Shown one piece after another: positions 32,579 through 42,107 of a stretch of 64,000 nucleotides of DNA. The DNA comes from Nostocales cyanobacterium HT-58-2 (lineage in GTDB: Bacteria > Cyanobacteriota > Cyanobacteriia > Cyanobacteriales > Nostocaceae). Each line of letters begins with the position of its first letter. Position 1 is the first letter of the stretch. The stretch is taken from contig CP019636.1 of NCBI GenBank assembly GCA_002163975.1, positions 4,901,501 through 4,965,500 on the forward strand, read 5' to 3'. The position numbers and the translations under genes were made by a program. The notes beneath the pieces were generated by a model, which was not told the DNA's origin, ran no database searches, and was given only the letters and a program-made list of their open reading frames with translations.

Positions 32579-34819
32579 CTAAGTGTGTTCTTCAGCGCCA
32601 GGTTTTCTCAAAAGTTCAGCAATCAGTTCATCTGTACCAAAAGGCTTCTCCTCAGTCCAAAGCAGAATCTTGTCCTGCCGTCGCATATACTCCCCACCAT
32701 TGAGACGAATGCTGCTACCACGAGCACCAGGGACTTGATACTGATTCATAATGGTGCAAAACGCTGGGTAAATCCTTGTTGGCTGTTTGGTGTAGCTGCC
32801 GGAAGCATCTTCGCTGCGGTCCTCGGAAATTGTCGGCTTTTTTACCAGAGTGGCTTCACTCAGCGCTACCAACGCCCGTAGTCTATCCTCTGCCTCATCA
32901 CCGGTTGCCCCCATCACCTGCATTTGTCGCCCATTGCTCAATATCCCGGTGGCTCGGTAGCGTCCCCACAAATAACCATTCCTTCCACCACAAGCCTGCT
33001 TGATTGTTTCCCAGTCACATTTGGAGCGCTTCACATCAGGTACAGCGTAAGTTGCTGTCACTAGCCGCTGTCCCGCTGCAGCTTTCCAAGGTGGAGATGA
33101 CACAGAAGAAAACGTGATCACCAGTCGGATGCTTTGAGGTTTGGCTCGTAAATAGTCATCGGCAGGCATTCCCACCAACTGTCCCACGTCGCGATTCTCA
33201 ATTAATTGGTAGTTGCTAAGGGTTTGAACAAGTGCCGCCTTCAACGGCTGTTCTGGACCTGCCAAAATAATCCGCTCACGTTCATTGGTGCGGTCCGGCT
33301 GAACTTCGACATAACGCTGCTGCCCTAAAATCAATTGTTGCTGACTGGCTAGCTTTTGTTGAGCAATGTAGGCATCAAGTGAATTAGCAACAACGTAACC
33401 AGCTTCAACACACCCCTCCCAAGCTTCCTCCAAAAACTCCTCAACAAAATTTTGAACTGCTGTATTGGGGATAGACTCCACCGCATTGTTGAGCGCCAGA
33501 GCAAAACTCCAAGGCTTGGAATTTGGTTGTCCCCAAGCTTGGACTGCTCTTGCAGCTTTGTCCCCAAAAACTGCTTGAACAAAAGCAATATTACTTTTTA
33601 TCAACTTGCGGACATTTCTAAAACCCCACATCAAAAGTGCTTGTACGCCACTAATAAATGAGTAACGAATTAAGTTGTTGACATTGGCTAAAAATTCTTC
33701 TGCCATTTCTTCAGCAACATTCGCTAAGACATGAGCACCTAACGGCTCATTCAAACTAAAAATGTAAGCACCAGGCAAGACACCACAAGCCAGATAACCG
33801 ATAGAGTTACCAACAGTGCCACCCAAAAGGGCTGCCAAAACATTCAAACTGTTTTGCAACTGTTGGTCAAGTTCTCTATCACTGATGTTCCAATTAAAAT
33901 TCCAAACATACTGCACTGTAGAAACAACAAGTGCCCAAAGTGCAGTAAAACTCACCCCGATGATCTTGAAAGCTGCACCAATTAAACCGAAAAATTGATT
34001 GCCAGCATTCCATAGCCAGCGAATAATATTGCCATTGCTATCTGTTTGAGTTGTTTGCAGCGCTCGAAAAACGCGCACGCCTGCCCGTCCAATTTGACTT
34101 CTTGTGAGTTCAGATGATAGCGATTCACGGACAATATCGGCTGCTGCTGGTGCTGCACCATTTAAAATCACTTCTTCACTGAGTTGATGAAAATTGTTTT
34201 TGCCTAACTCCCCAGAGAAACTGCTGGAAAAGAAGCTGACAAACGTACCACCACCAGCTACCTCCAAGCTGGCGCGTCCAGGGCGAGGTAAGCGAGTGCC
34301 GCGTACAAGAGAATCTCTTTCGCCTTGATTAGTAATAGTTGCAGCAGACTCTAATCCTAAAGCGGCACCATGAGCATCAAAATCAGCTTTATTCATCGGG
34401 AAGCAGTAACGAGCGCCATTTGATAAGGTGGCAATTGCTGTGAGAGTGCCACGAGAAGCAGAAGCATTGCGAGTTAAGACTCCTCTGCCTGGTTTAGCAA
34501 CATTCCAGCCAGCAGCTAACGCACCTGCCAAAGAACTCGTCGCACAAAAGGTACTGACGCTTTGTTGAACACCTGCTGCGGCGGCAGAGATTCTTTTAGT
34601 GACACGCGGTGGTTTGGGAGCATTTGCGCCCACAACCAAAATGGCTCCTGCTCGTCCACTTGCTGCTGTTGCAGTCAAATGTCCCAAGGGTGCAATATCC
34701 GCAGCAGACACCCCACTAATAGAAGTTAAATCTTTTGTTTTGAAGCCATAGAGAATTTTTGGGTTGACTGGAACAAAGACTAAATTATCTCTTTTGACAT
34801 TTCTGGTATAGCTCGGCAT
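32579..34819 (-). CDS. Large unrecognised multi-domain membrane protein
   Basis: 746 residues from MPSYTRNVKRDNLVFVPVNP; 39 further in-frame residues upstream look less natural. N-terminal ~200 residues are small-residue-rich, beta-like (TATAASGRAGAILVVGANAP, RGTLTAIATLSNGARYCFPM). The middle holds hydrophobic segments (FFGLIGAAFKIIGVSFTALW, LLGGTVGNSIGYLACGVLPG) and helical stretches with repeated Glu (EEMAEEFLANV, NFVEEFLEEAWEGC). The C-terminal ~200 residues are again beta-rich (SIRLVITFSSVSSPPWKAAA, GYLWGRYRATGILSNGRQMQ). I recognise no family; the build recalls a phage- or tailocin-like structural or pore-associated protein but nothing proves it. It is co-directional with the 138-aa gene. 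Confidence 0.6.
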   Translation of the reverse strand: MPSYTRNVKRDNLVFVPVNPKILYGFKTKDLTSISGVSAADIAPLGHLTATAASGRAGAILVVGANAPKPPRVTKRISAAAAGVQQSVSTFCATSSLAGALAAGWNVAKPGRGVLTRNASASRGTLTAIATLSNGARYCFPMNKADFDAHGAALGLESAATITNQGERDSLVRGTRLPRPGRASLEVAGGGTFVSFFSSSFSGELGKNNFHQLSEEVILNGAAPAAADIVRESLSSELTRSQIGRAGVRVFRALQTTQTDSNGNIIRWLWNAGNQFFGLIGAAFKIIGVSFTALWALVVSTVQYVWNFNWNISDRELDQQLQNSLNVLAALLGGTVGNSIGYLACGVLPGAYIFSLNEPLGAHVLANVAEEMAEEFLANVNNLIRYSFISGVQALLMWGFRNVRKLIKSNIAFVQAVFGDKAARAVQAWGQPNSKPWSFALALNNAVESIPNTAVQNFVEEFLEEAWEGCVEAGYVVANSLDAYIAQQKLASQQQLILGQQRYVEVQPDRTNERERIILAGPEQPLKAALVQTLSNYQLIENRDVGQLVGMPADDYLRAKPQSIRLVITFSSVSSPPWKAAAGQRLVTATYAVPDVKRSKCDWETIKQACGGRNGYLWGRYRATGILSNGRQMQVMGATGDEAEDRLRALVALSEATLVKKPTISEDRSEDASGSYTKQPTRIYPAFCTIMNQYQVPGARGSSIRLNGGEYMRRQDKILLWTEEKPFGTDELIAELLRKPGAEEHT

Positions 34820-35085
34820 AGTGCAAGAACTATTTGAATTAATGATGCACTCATTCTTTTTAGCTAATAGCAAATCATTTGTAAAGAGCCTGAATACATC
34901 GCTTCTAGCCGAATTCAGCGGCACTTTCCGGCTCAAATAATCTCAATTCAGATAGTATTGAACCCATAGGGGTTCTGAAATATCACGCATTATTTTTGAG
35001 GTTTCTCTGTCAACGAAGAATCCCCGAAAAAAATCCGTAGGATTACGGAAATTCTTTCAAGGATTTATAAAATCATCGAATTCAT

Positions 35086-35328
35086 ATGGAACTCAAAGCT
35101 TTTCCCTTGTTAGATACGCGCTGCAAACGTTTGATGTTACGCCGTAAGCATCGCGTTGGTAAGCGAGGCAGGCAAACTTACCACTATCGCCCGCAACAAA
35201 GATTAATCAATCGCTTGGCAGCACAATTGCAAATGCCGCCCCAAGCTGTCAGACAACAGATTGCACAGGAGAGGCTTTATTTACTACGTCAAATGTATGG
35301 ACCTGATATTGGTCCACAGGATGTATAA
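35086..35328 (+). CDS. Small basic hypothetical protein
   Basis: 80 residues, very basic (CKRLMLRRKHRVGKRGRQTY), with a helical C-terminal half PQQRLINRLAAQLQMPPQAV that could be a DNA-binding helix-turn-helix (LQMPPQAVRQQIAQERLYLL). An inverted repeat TCCGTAGGATTACGGA at ~35034 lies 50 bp before the ATG and could be an operator. Function unknown; possible nucleic-acid binding. Confidence 0.5.
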   Translation: MELKAFPLLDTRCKRLMLRRKHRVGKRGRQTYHYRPQQRLINRLAAQLQMPPQAVRQQIAQERLYLLRQMYGPDIGPQDV

Positions 35329-35447
35329 ATTTTTGTTAGAGCCGTATCGCTGAAACTAGCACACGGCAGAATGAAAGCCTTGCTCTAGAGAAATAATTGT
35401 TAGTACTAGAATCGAGATACGAGTAAGCCTGTGTTGGAGCAATTTTG

Positions 35448-35613
35448 ATGTCTCTGCAAGAGTTGAAAGAGCAAATCTATAAACTTTCTGTGAGCGATCA
35501 CCTCACACTTGTCAGTGCAATTATTCAATCTTTACAAGACGCCCCTCAAGCTGAGGACTGGCAATATCTGGTGACTCGACCTCATTCTTGGCGTAAACAG
35601 CTTTACATAAAAG
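35448..35613 (+). pseudogene. Antitoxin-like gene, 5' half (split by composite transposon)
   Basis: Reads MSLQELKEQIYKLSVSDHLT, then LVSAIIQSLQDAPQAEDWQY and LVTRPHSWRKQLYIK before the IS end. The 3' half is at 44559-44776. Joined across one AAAAG copy they give a continuous 127-residue frame (LYIKGRKLFAS). The family is a common cyanobacterial antitoxin/DUF433-like protein with SPEQAADNWDLPLPAI in its second half. The TSD lies at 35609-35613. Confidence 0.8.
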
Positions 35614-35846
35614 TAGAACTTACGCATTGACAGAAAATTGCTATTATGCAGTCTAGATCAACTTCTGTGATAGGTGTTCTAAAATAAAGTCGCGAGCTAC
35701 TTGAAGAGATAAATTTCTTTGGAGTTCATATCAATTTTCTATTAACTCTTCTGCTCGCATTAATTCTAGCTGTGTAAAAGCTCGAATTGCGCTAAAAAAA
35801 TGAGTTCTGATTGCCTCAGTTGTCCTCACCATAAATTTACCAACTG
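35614..35846 (-). mobile_element. Truncated copy of the IS at 43358-44553 (right end only)
   Basis: The ~233 bp match, in reverse orientation, the last part of the IS including the 3' end of its transposase gene (the region coding for KFMVRTTETIRTHFFSAIRA). Homology stops at ATTTACCAAC. It supplies the left outer end of the composite transposon but no active transposase. Confidence 0.85.
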
Positions 35847-36115
35847 CAATCATTTCCAAAGCATTAACAATTAACTACTGGCAACTAAAAAGTAAGACTT
35901 CACCGCATAACAGGACTAAATCTAAGTGGTTCTTCCGTACCTGCTATGTCAAATTATTAGTTAAACATTAAAACTTGCTGAAAAAATATAGGTCAAAAAC
36001 TCAAAACACTGCTCCACAGCTAAAATGTTATTAAATAATGCCTATTTTTATTGTGTTGAAAGAGTTTGAACATAATCGTGAATGTAATTTAGCATAGTAT
36101 GTAATGAATAACCAT

Positions 36116-36424
36116 CTAAGTTAAAAAGCGATCTAATACAGTCTTTAATGCTGCAATTTCAGTTTTGATATCTCCTTCTTTAGTAGTTCGAGCAACAGAT
36201 TCCTTAAGATATTCATTTAAAATAATTCGACCAACTTGCTGAACTGCTCCTCGGACAGCAGCTATTTGAATCAATACATCTGGGCAAGGACGGCTAGACT
36301 CAACCATATTCTTGACACCGCGAATATGTCCTTCAATGCGGGATAATCGCTTCATCAAATCCTGTAGAGATGCTTCACTATAACTATGTTGGAGATTGGG
36401 TAAAGTTTTTTCTTCAGAATCCAT
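36116..36424 (-). CDS. DUF156 (CsoR/RcnR/FrmR-type) transcriptional repressor
   Basis: 102 residues, all-helical. Family core KRLSRIEGHIRGVKNMVESS, then RPCPDVLIQIAAVRGAVQQV and GRIILNEYLKESV. Such tetramers block promoters until they bind copper, nickel/cobalt or aldehydes. The single conserved Cys (in RPCPD) is present, but the His and Cys usual in the next helix (EHLxxC in metal sensors) are Tyr and Ser here (NEYLKES), so the ligand may differ from classical CsoR/InrS. It is divergent from the binding-protein gene; a dyad CCCTACTAGGG at 36674-36684 in the gap is a candidate operator. Confidence 0.85.
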   Translation of the reverse strand: MDSEEKTLPNLQHSYSEASLQDLMKRLSRIEGHIRGVKNMVESSRPCPDVLIQIAAVRGAVQQVGRIILNEYLKESVARTTKEGDIKTEIAALKTVLDRFLT

Positions 36425-36673
36425 GTAGCTGTTTTTGTTAATTTTTTTGTTGGTTTGAAATCGATTAGTGATGGTTTATTAGGCAAGCAAAGACTTGAAT
36501 ATTAACTTATCAAGCAACTGTCAATAATTCCAGAAAATGTAAATATCATGTAGCAAAACTAATTTTTATAAAATTAAATCTATACCTAGTAATATTTTTT
36601 TAAATAAATTAAAAATCAAATTAGCTCTAGGAGTAGATTTATATTAAAAAAATCTAAAAATTGCTTTAATATC

Positions 36674-36684
36674 CCCTACTAGGG
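36674..36684. promoter_or_regulatory. Candidate operator for the DUF156 regulator
   Basis: CCCTACTAGGG is a perfect dyad (CCCTA-C-TAGGG) within ATCCCCTACTAGGGCAT, like the G/C-tract palindromes bound by RcnR/CsoR/InrS-type repressors, and lies 80 bp before the binding-protein start in the 36425-36763 gap. The rest of the gap is AT-rich promoter-like DNA. Confidence 0.4.
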
Positions 36685-36763
36685 CATTGCATCAATTAAC
36701 CGAAAAAAGATGTACTGAGAAATAAATTAACAATAAAAAAGTATTACTATTTAAGTTTGAGTA

Positions 36764-37831
36764 ATGAAAACCTCTGCGTTGCTCCTAGTCTTTAGTTTGA
36801 CACTCACCGCTTGTAATGCGCCTCAAAATACAGCAGTATCACCTACTCCTTCACAAAGTACCGCGACTGTACAACCCGTACAGAACCAAACCAAGAGTAA
36901 AACTTTAGTTGTAACAACAGTAGCTCCGCTAACAAATATTGTCAGTAATATTGCAGGCGAGCGCCTTGAAGTCAAAGGTATCATTCCCGAAGGTACTGAC
37001 TCCCATACTTTTGAGCCACGTCCTAGCGATACTGATTTACTATCTAAAGCTAACTTAATTATCGTCAATGGACTGCACTTAGAAAGCCCAACAGAAAAAC
37101 TTGCAAAAGCTTCTAAACCCCAACAAACAAACATCTACGAGCTAGGTAGCAACACTATTACCGAAAGTCAGTGGATTTATGACTTTAGCTTTCCCAAAGA
37201 AAAAGGAGATCCCAATCCGCATTTATGGGTAAACCCCAAGTATGCTGAAGCTTACGCCAAACTAGCTGCTAAACAGTTAACCCAGTTAGATCCAGAGGGC
37301 AAAGATTACTACGCCAAAAATTTAAATAACTACTTGCAACGCCTCGACGCGCTCGATAAAGTAACACGAGAAGTCGTGGCTAGTATCCCAGCAAAAAATC
37401 GTAAACTCCTGACATACCATGATTCTTGGGCTTACTGGGCAAGAGAGTATGGCTTCCAGGTGATTGGTGCTATCCAACCCTCAGATTTTAAAGAACCTTC
37501 TGCACAAGACGTTGCCAAACTCATCGAACAGATTCGTAAACTGGGTGTACCTGCGATTTTTGGTTCTGAAGTATATCCCAGCAAAGTAGAAGAGCAAATT
37601 GCCCGTGAAGCGAAGGTAAAAACAGCTAACACGGCTGATGACGAATTACCTGGTACTGGTTCGGCTAATGCCATCGAAAATACCAATCCTCAACACACCT
37701 ACATTGGCATGATGGCAAATAATCTGCGAATCATTGCCGAAAATCTTGGGGGTAATCCCAAGTTGGTTGACAAGCTAAACACTACCAATGTCGTTGGCCC
37801 AACCGCAACCACCGCAACAACGACTCAGTAG
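36764..37831 (+). CDS. Metal ABC transporter substrate-binding lipoprotein (ZnuA/MntC type)
   Basis: 355 residues. Lipoprotein signal with lipobox LTAC at Cys17, then a Thr/Ser-rich spacer. Cluster A-1 binding-protein motifs: GTDSHTFEPRPSD (His), DPNPHLWVNPKYA (second His), TYHDSWAYWAREYG, and IFGSEVYPSKVEE (Glu); a late ELPGTGS region supplies an Asp. Together these coordinate Zn or Mn. The N-terminal half has VTTVAPLTNIVSNIAGERLE typical of the family. It is anchored outside the inner membrane and delivers metal to the ATPase/permease that follow by 18 bp. Which metal is carried cannot be told; absence of a His-rich loop fits Mn as well as Zn. Confidence 0.9.
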   Translation: MKTSALLLVFSLTLTACNAPQNTAVSPTPSQSTATVQPVQNQTKSKTLVVTTVAPLTNIVSNIAGERLEVKGIIPEGTDSHTFEPRPSDTDLLSKANLIIVNGLHLESPTEKLAKASKPQQTNIYELGSNTITESQWIYDFSFPKEKGDPNPHLWVNPKYAEAYAKLAAKQLTQLDPEGKDYYAKNLNNYLQRLDALDKVTREVVASIPAKNRKLLTYHDSWAYWAREYGFQVIGAIQPSDFKEPSAQDVAKLIEQIRKLGVPAIFGSEVYPSKVEEQIAREAKVKTANTADDELPGTGSANAIENTNPQHTYIGMMANNLRIIAENLGGNPKLVDKLNTTNVVGPTATTATTTQ

Positions 37832-37849
37832 TACTTATTAAATTAGTGC

Positions 37850-38388
37850 ATGGAACCAATATTAGAAGTTAGAAATCTCACTTGTGGTTTCCAAACTCAA
37901 GCAGTTTTGAAAAATGTTGATTTGCTCCTATATCCTGGGCAATTGTCTGGCTTAGTTGGGCCTTCCGGTAGTGGTAAAACCACTCTAATTAAAGCAATAT
38001 TAGGGTTGGTTCATCCTTGGGCTGGTGAAATTTGGTTTCAAGGAAAGCGGTTAAAGCCAGGAACAGCGCCGCCAAAAGTTGGGTATGTGCCACAGGTAGA
38101 AACAGTGGATTGGAATTTTCCAGTCACAGCACAAGAAGTAGTGATGATGGGACGTTATCGCAAAAAACAATTTCTGCCTTGGACTTCACGACATGATCGC
38201 ATAGCAGCCAAAGCACTGCTTGAGCGAGTTGGAATTGCTCATGTCGCCCATCGCCCGATCGGTGAGTTATCTGGCGGACAACAACAACGAGTATTCATTG
38301 CACGGGCATTAGTGGGAGAACCAGAAATCGTTCTTTTAGACGAACCGACCAGTAGTTCAGACTTGCGCGTGCAGCACGAACTGTTACA
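37850..38388 (+). pseudogene. Metal ABC transporter ATPase, 5' part (split by transposon)
   Basis: Covers Walker A GPSGSGKTT, Q-loop YVPQVETVDW, signature LSGGQQQR, Walker B VLLDEPTSSSD and ends at HELLH. The frame then reads VGASNKKRSDQQ from the transposon end and stops, giving a 192-residue product without H-loop. The remainder is at 42108-42411. Joining across one GTTACA gives a full 280-residue ATPase. Without repair the transporter lacks a working ATPase. Confidence 0.92.
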
Positions 38389-38602
38389 TGTAGGAGCCAG
38401 CAATAAGAAACGCTCCGACCAGCAATAATGATCATTCTGAGCCAGGATTAATTGCAACTATGTTAGTGAGTTGAGCCAGGATTATCTACAACTGGGACAG
38501 GATTAACTGCAACCAGCCAGCAATAACTTGCTTTGAGCCAGAATTGTTTGCAACTAGAATCAAAAAAATTTTTGTTAAAATATTAGTAATATTAATAACT
38601 AA

Positions 38603-39574
38603 TTAAATAGGTAATCCTGCGGCTAACATTTGTTCTTGTAATTCGCGTGTTCTGGTGGGGTCAAGTTGTCCTCGTAATAAAGAGCGAATCTCAGATGGTT
38701 TAGCATTTAACTGTTCAGATAGGCTTTTGACGTTGTAGCCATGCCGCGTCAAAGTTGGCTCTAAGTCATCAATCTGCTTGGACAGAATCGACTCGACAAT
38801 GGAGAGCGTGACAATTGCTTCCCCCATACGATGAGCTTCCTCGAAGGATAAAGATAAGTGCATTTCTATTTGAAGGGGGGTTCTCAACCGCGTACAGAGT
38901 AGGTCAATGGCTTCTGCTGTAATTAAATTCTCCAGTAATGTTCCTTCTTTTGTGCAGGAAGAAAGCAGCCATTCGATGTACTGGCGCTGGCTACCCCCAA
39001 TACTGTCGAGAGAGAAGATGACTGTGCGGTAGCCGATTTCTTCCATCATAGGACGACGTAAATCATTTTTGAGTTTAGGATGGCCTGCCAGGATAATAGA
39101 AAGGATGCCCCCACTATCTTCCACCACTTCAATTAGGCGCTTGAGTCCTGTCAAAGTGCTGCTATGTAGGTCGTGCGCTTCATCGACAAACAGAGCCACT
39201 GGCTTCTTACCTTTGCGAATTAGCTCTTGCAGCTCCCTTTCCCGCTTTTCGCCTTGAGTGGAAATCTTGACTTCCTTATCCGATGATAAGTCGTAGAACA
39301 AGGCAGCAATGAGCGTTGGTAAGGTCGCTCGATTTTTATCTACTGACAGAGATTTAGAAACCAATATCTTGCCTTCTTTCTTTAAGGCTTCTTGCAACCG
39401 CCGCAATGTCACAGTCTTGCCGCACCCAACAACGCCTGTGACAGCAATCATTTTCCCCTGTGGAATTGCCGCTTTAATCTCTTTAAACAACTGCCTCAAG
39501 TGGTCTGTTTCGTAATATCCTGCTCGCCGAAATTCCTTCACCAACCCATAAAATTCCATCACTTCAGTCAGCAT
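38603..39574 (-). CDS. AAA+ ATPase of transposon (TnsC/TniB/ExeA-like)
   Basis: 323 residues. Walker A AVTGVVGCGKTVTLRRL, Walker B PVALFVDEAHDLHSSTLTGL, sensor region ILAGHPKLKNDLRR. C-terminal ~60 residues form a helix-turn-helix-like tail (VKSLSEQLNAKPSEIRSLLR). Such ATPases assemble on target DNA and choose insertion sites for their DDE partner. Its ATG overlaps the end of the integrase gene by 11 bp, so the two are coupled. Intact. Confidence 0.88.
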   Translation of the reverse strand: MLTEVMEFYGLVKEFRRAGYYETDHLRQLFKEIKAAIPQGKMIAVTGVVGCGKTVTLRRLQEALKKEGKILVSKSLSVDKNRATLPTLIAALFYDLSSDKEVKISTQGEKRERELQELIRKGKKPVALFVDEAHDLHSSTLTGLKRLIEVVEDSGGILSIILAGHPKLKNDLRRPMMEEIGYRTVIFSLDSIGGSQRQYIEWLLSSCTKEGTLLENLITAEAIDLLCTRLRTPLQIEMHLSLSFEEAHRMGEAIVTLSIVESILSKQIDDLEPTLTRHGYNVKSLSEQLNAKPSEIRSLLRGQLDPTRTRELQEQMLAAGLPI

Positions 39575-41222
39575 CTTTGTTTTCCCGCCTTTGCTTAAAG
39601 TAGTGCCGCACTCGTTCCAAAATCACCTTTTTAGAAAGCGTTTGGGCTAAGAGTTCATCGATGAAAGCCCGCTCTTGCTCCGACAATCTTGCTAGGGGTA
39701 GGGCAAGATTATCCGCAATGGCTCGTTTGGCAGCGAGGATGCTGGGATAGGTAAACTCCTGGAATGGGTCTGGATCTTGGAAAGGAATGATTATGGGTTC
39801 GCTCTTTGGCTGTGATGGAGCCAGAAATTGAAGCTCTCGGTTTCCTTCTAAGGCGGCCCGAGGCAAAACTAACCCAGTAGCCAGGGCAGCAATTCGGTCA
39901 GCTCGCTCCTGCGTTTTACTTTTCTTAAACTTGCGGTAGCGATGTAATGGAATCGGCCCGTCCACGGGTAGGTAAGGCCCATACTTAGTTCCGTCTTTCT
40001 CCACGTATAATTCATTGTCAAACAACCCCCACCAAAGGACGACAGTTTCTCCTGCCAAGTCAGGGTTTACTTCGTAAGCCACCCCTGCTACTGATACCCT
40101 GGCACAAGCATCCACCTTACGTTGTTCCGGCTCCCTGGCAAAAGTACAAAACCGCTCCCAGCTACACATGGACTGCAATCCTTTTACTGGTAAGTGTAAA
40201 AGCCAATCTTCTAAACGAGAATGGTTCTCTTGGCGATGGGGTTGATTGTTATAGTGCAGCAGGTACTGGTGCAACCAACGGTTGGCTTCTTGTTCCGTTT
40301 GGGGTTGGTGAAAGTGGTAAAGGGTTTCATGGGCTTCCTTCACTGTCCGAAACGGGCGTTCTACTTTGCCTTTCGCCCGAGCCGTTACCCGCCGCCCGTC
40401 TTTGCCATTGGGCAGATGAGTAACTAATTTTACTCCCAAACATTCCATGACGTTCTGAAATACCCGACTTTTGCTAATCGGGCCATTGTCCGTATAAAGC
40501 ATTTGTGGAATACCTTGAAAACCAAACCCTTCTATGGTTTTGGCACTCATGGCGTTAAATAGGAAGCGCAAAGCCGCTTCTACGTCCTCCCCATAAACAC
40601 AGTGGTATTCCTGGTAACATACTCCACTTCTGTCATCAACGACACTGTAGAGCATCAACTGTGGGTTTCCACGCCCTGGCTGAATCCAAGTAGGAAGATC
40701 AAGGTGTTTTAAATCTGAGGGGCTGAGATCAAAGTGCCAGCAATCATTGCTCATGTCAGCTTGAAAGCGCACCGCAGGAGGCTGGCGCGTCATTGAGGTG
40801 TGGTCGTAGCCCCAGGTTTTTTAGTAGTAGTTGACGCTACTTTTAGTCAACAATCCGGCAGGAGGCTGGACAAATCCATCAGGCGTTTCCATACCGTACT
40901 CTTCCAGCAGTTGAATTGCCCGAGCAGTTGAGACATGTCTTCCTTTCTTGTTGCTGGTACGGATTTTGAAGGCAGCAATAATTTCGCAGTAGCGTTCCAT
41001 CTCTGCTGTTGATAACTTGCGCGGTGTCCCCCTATCTGAACGCCCTTCTGCTTTGGGACGAGACCGCTCTCGCAATGCCCGATACACTGTGTCTAGTGAC
41101 ACACCGTAGCTAGTGGCAGCTTCTTCAATCAGTTTTCGTCGCTCTCGAGACCTTGGTGGAAATAATTCTAGTCTCTGCCGTAATTGAACTAACGCATCAT
41201 TAGGAATCTGCTTCCGGCTCAT
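39564..41222 (-). pseudogene. DDE (rve) transposase with in-frame stop
   Basis: Two frames in phase: 40821-41222 (133 aa, helix-turn-helix half: EEAATSYGVSLDTVYRALRE) and 39564-40793 (409 aa, catalytic half). A single TAA follows SSVNYY and the next codons KTWGYDHTS lead straight into MTRQPPAVRF, so one 552-codon gene is interrupted by a nonsense codon. Catalytic residues are all present: Asp in CWHFDLSPSD, Asp in MLYTDNGPISKSR, Glu in ARAKGKVERPFRTV; a Mu/TniA-type C-terminal barrel follows. Either a nonsense mutation or two separately made polypeptides. Start overlaps the resolvase stop by 4 bp. Confidence 0.85.
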
Positions 41223-41782
41223 GGTGTTCCTTGGGCCTTTGCAATGTAACTGTAGAGCGTTGGCTTAGAAATTCCCATGATTCGGCAGATTTCTTCAATG
41301 GTGTACTGACGCTCGTTGTAGAGCTTGATAGCCAATTGACGCTTTGGCGCATCTAATGCTTTAGGTCTTCCTCCCTTGCGCCCCCGCGCTCTAGCTGCTG
41401 TCAATCCGGCTTGTGTACGTTCTCGAATCAGGTTGCGCTCAAATTCTGCTAGTGCGCCAAACAGATGGAAGATTAATTTACCACTGGTTGAGGTAGTAGC
41501 TAGAGCCTCAGTTAAGCTGTGCAATTCGATACCGCGCTCAGATAAGGTTTCCACCATTTGGATTAAATCTTTTAAGGAGCGTCCCAAACGATCTAATCGC
41601 CATACTACCAATACGTCTCCTGCACGGGCTGCCTCTAAAGCCTTTGTTAATCCTGGACGGGCTACTCCTGCTCCGCTAAGTCTATCCTCATAAATCCGAC
41701 TACATCCCGCCTGCTTTAGGGCATCTTTTTGCAGGTTTAGATTCTGGTCGTCAGTGGAGACACGGGCATAGCCAATCAGCAT
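41219..41782 (-). CDS. Serine recombinase (resolvase)
   Basis: 187 residues. Typical resolvase/invertase N-terminus: LIGYARVSTDDQNLNLQKDA with the nucleophile Ser9, VVWRLDRLGRSLKDL with the active-site Arg residues, and FHLFGALAEFERNLIRERT. C-terminal HTH YTIEEICRIMGISKPTLYSY. It would resolve cointegrates of the transposon; a res site should lie in the ~150 bp before the gene (41783-41935). Complete. Confidence 0.93.
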   Translation of the reverse strand: MLIGYARVSTDDQNLNLQKDALKQAGCSRIYEDRLSGAGVARPGLTKALEAARAGDVLVVWRLDRLGRSLKDLIQMVETLSERGIELHSLTEALATTSTSGKLIFHLFGALAEFERNLIRERTQAGLTAARARGRKGGRPKALDAPKRQLAIKLYNERQYTIEEICRIMGISKPTLYSYIAKAQGTP

Positions 41783-42107
41783 TTAGAAGTTAGCTTTAGT
41801 TAAGAAACTCATTGCTTATGATTATATCTTGCCATAGATTATTTAACTGAGTTTTTTAACCAAAAATTAACTGTCTTTGGCGGTGGTCGCAAGCAAAACT
41901 TCTTGGTCAAGAAAAGGGTGGTTTTCTTTACTTATAGTTGTAATTAATTCTGGCTCAAATTTCTTATTGCTGGCTGGTTGCAGTTAATTCTGTCCCAGTT
42001 GTAGATAATCCTGGCTCAATTCACCAACATAGTTGCAATTAATTCTGGCTCAGAATGATCATTATTGCTGGTCGGAGCGTTTCTTATTGCTGGCTCCTAC
42101 AGTTACA

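Larger units (their letters stand above)
38389..42101. mobile_element. Nested 3.7-kb Tn7/Tn402-like transposon
   Basis: Ends TGTAGGAGCCAGC and complement ...GGCTCCTACA, with GTTACA duplicated on both sides (38383-38388 and 42102-42107). Each end (38389-~38555 and ~41936-42101) is a long inverted repeat holding four spaced copies of a motif like GAGCCAGGATTAATTGCAAC, as expected for multiple transposase sites. Genes, all leftward: resolvase, DDE integrase (with in-frame stop) and AAA ATPase. No cargo genes. Confidence 0.92.

Noticed and set aside
38389..42101. CRISPR-associated transposon (CAST)
   Set aside because: The nested Tn7/Tn402-like element has integrase, ATPase and resolvase but no cas12k, cascade genes, tniQ or array inside its ends.
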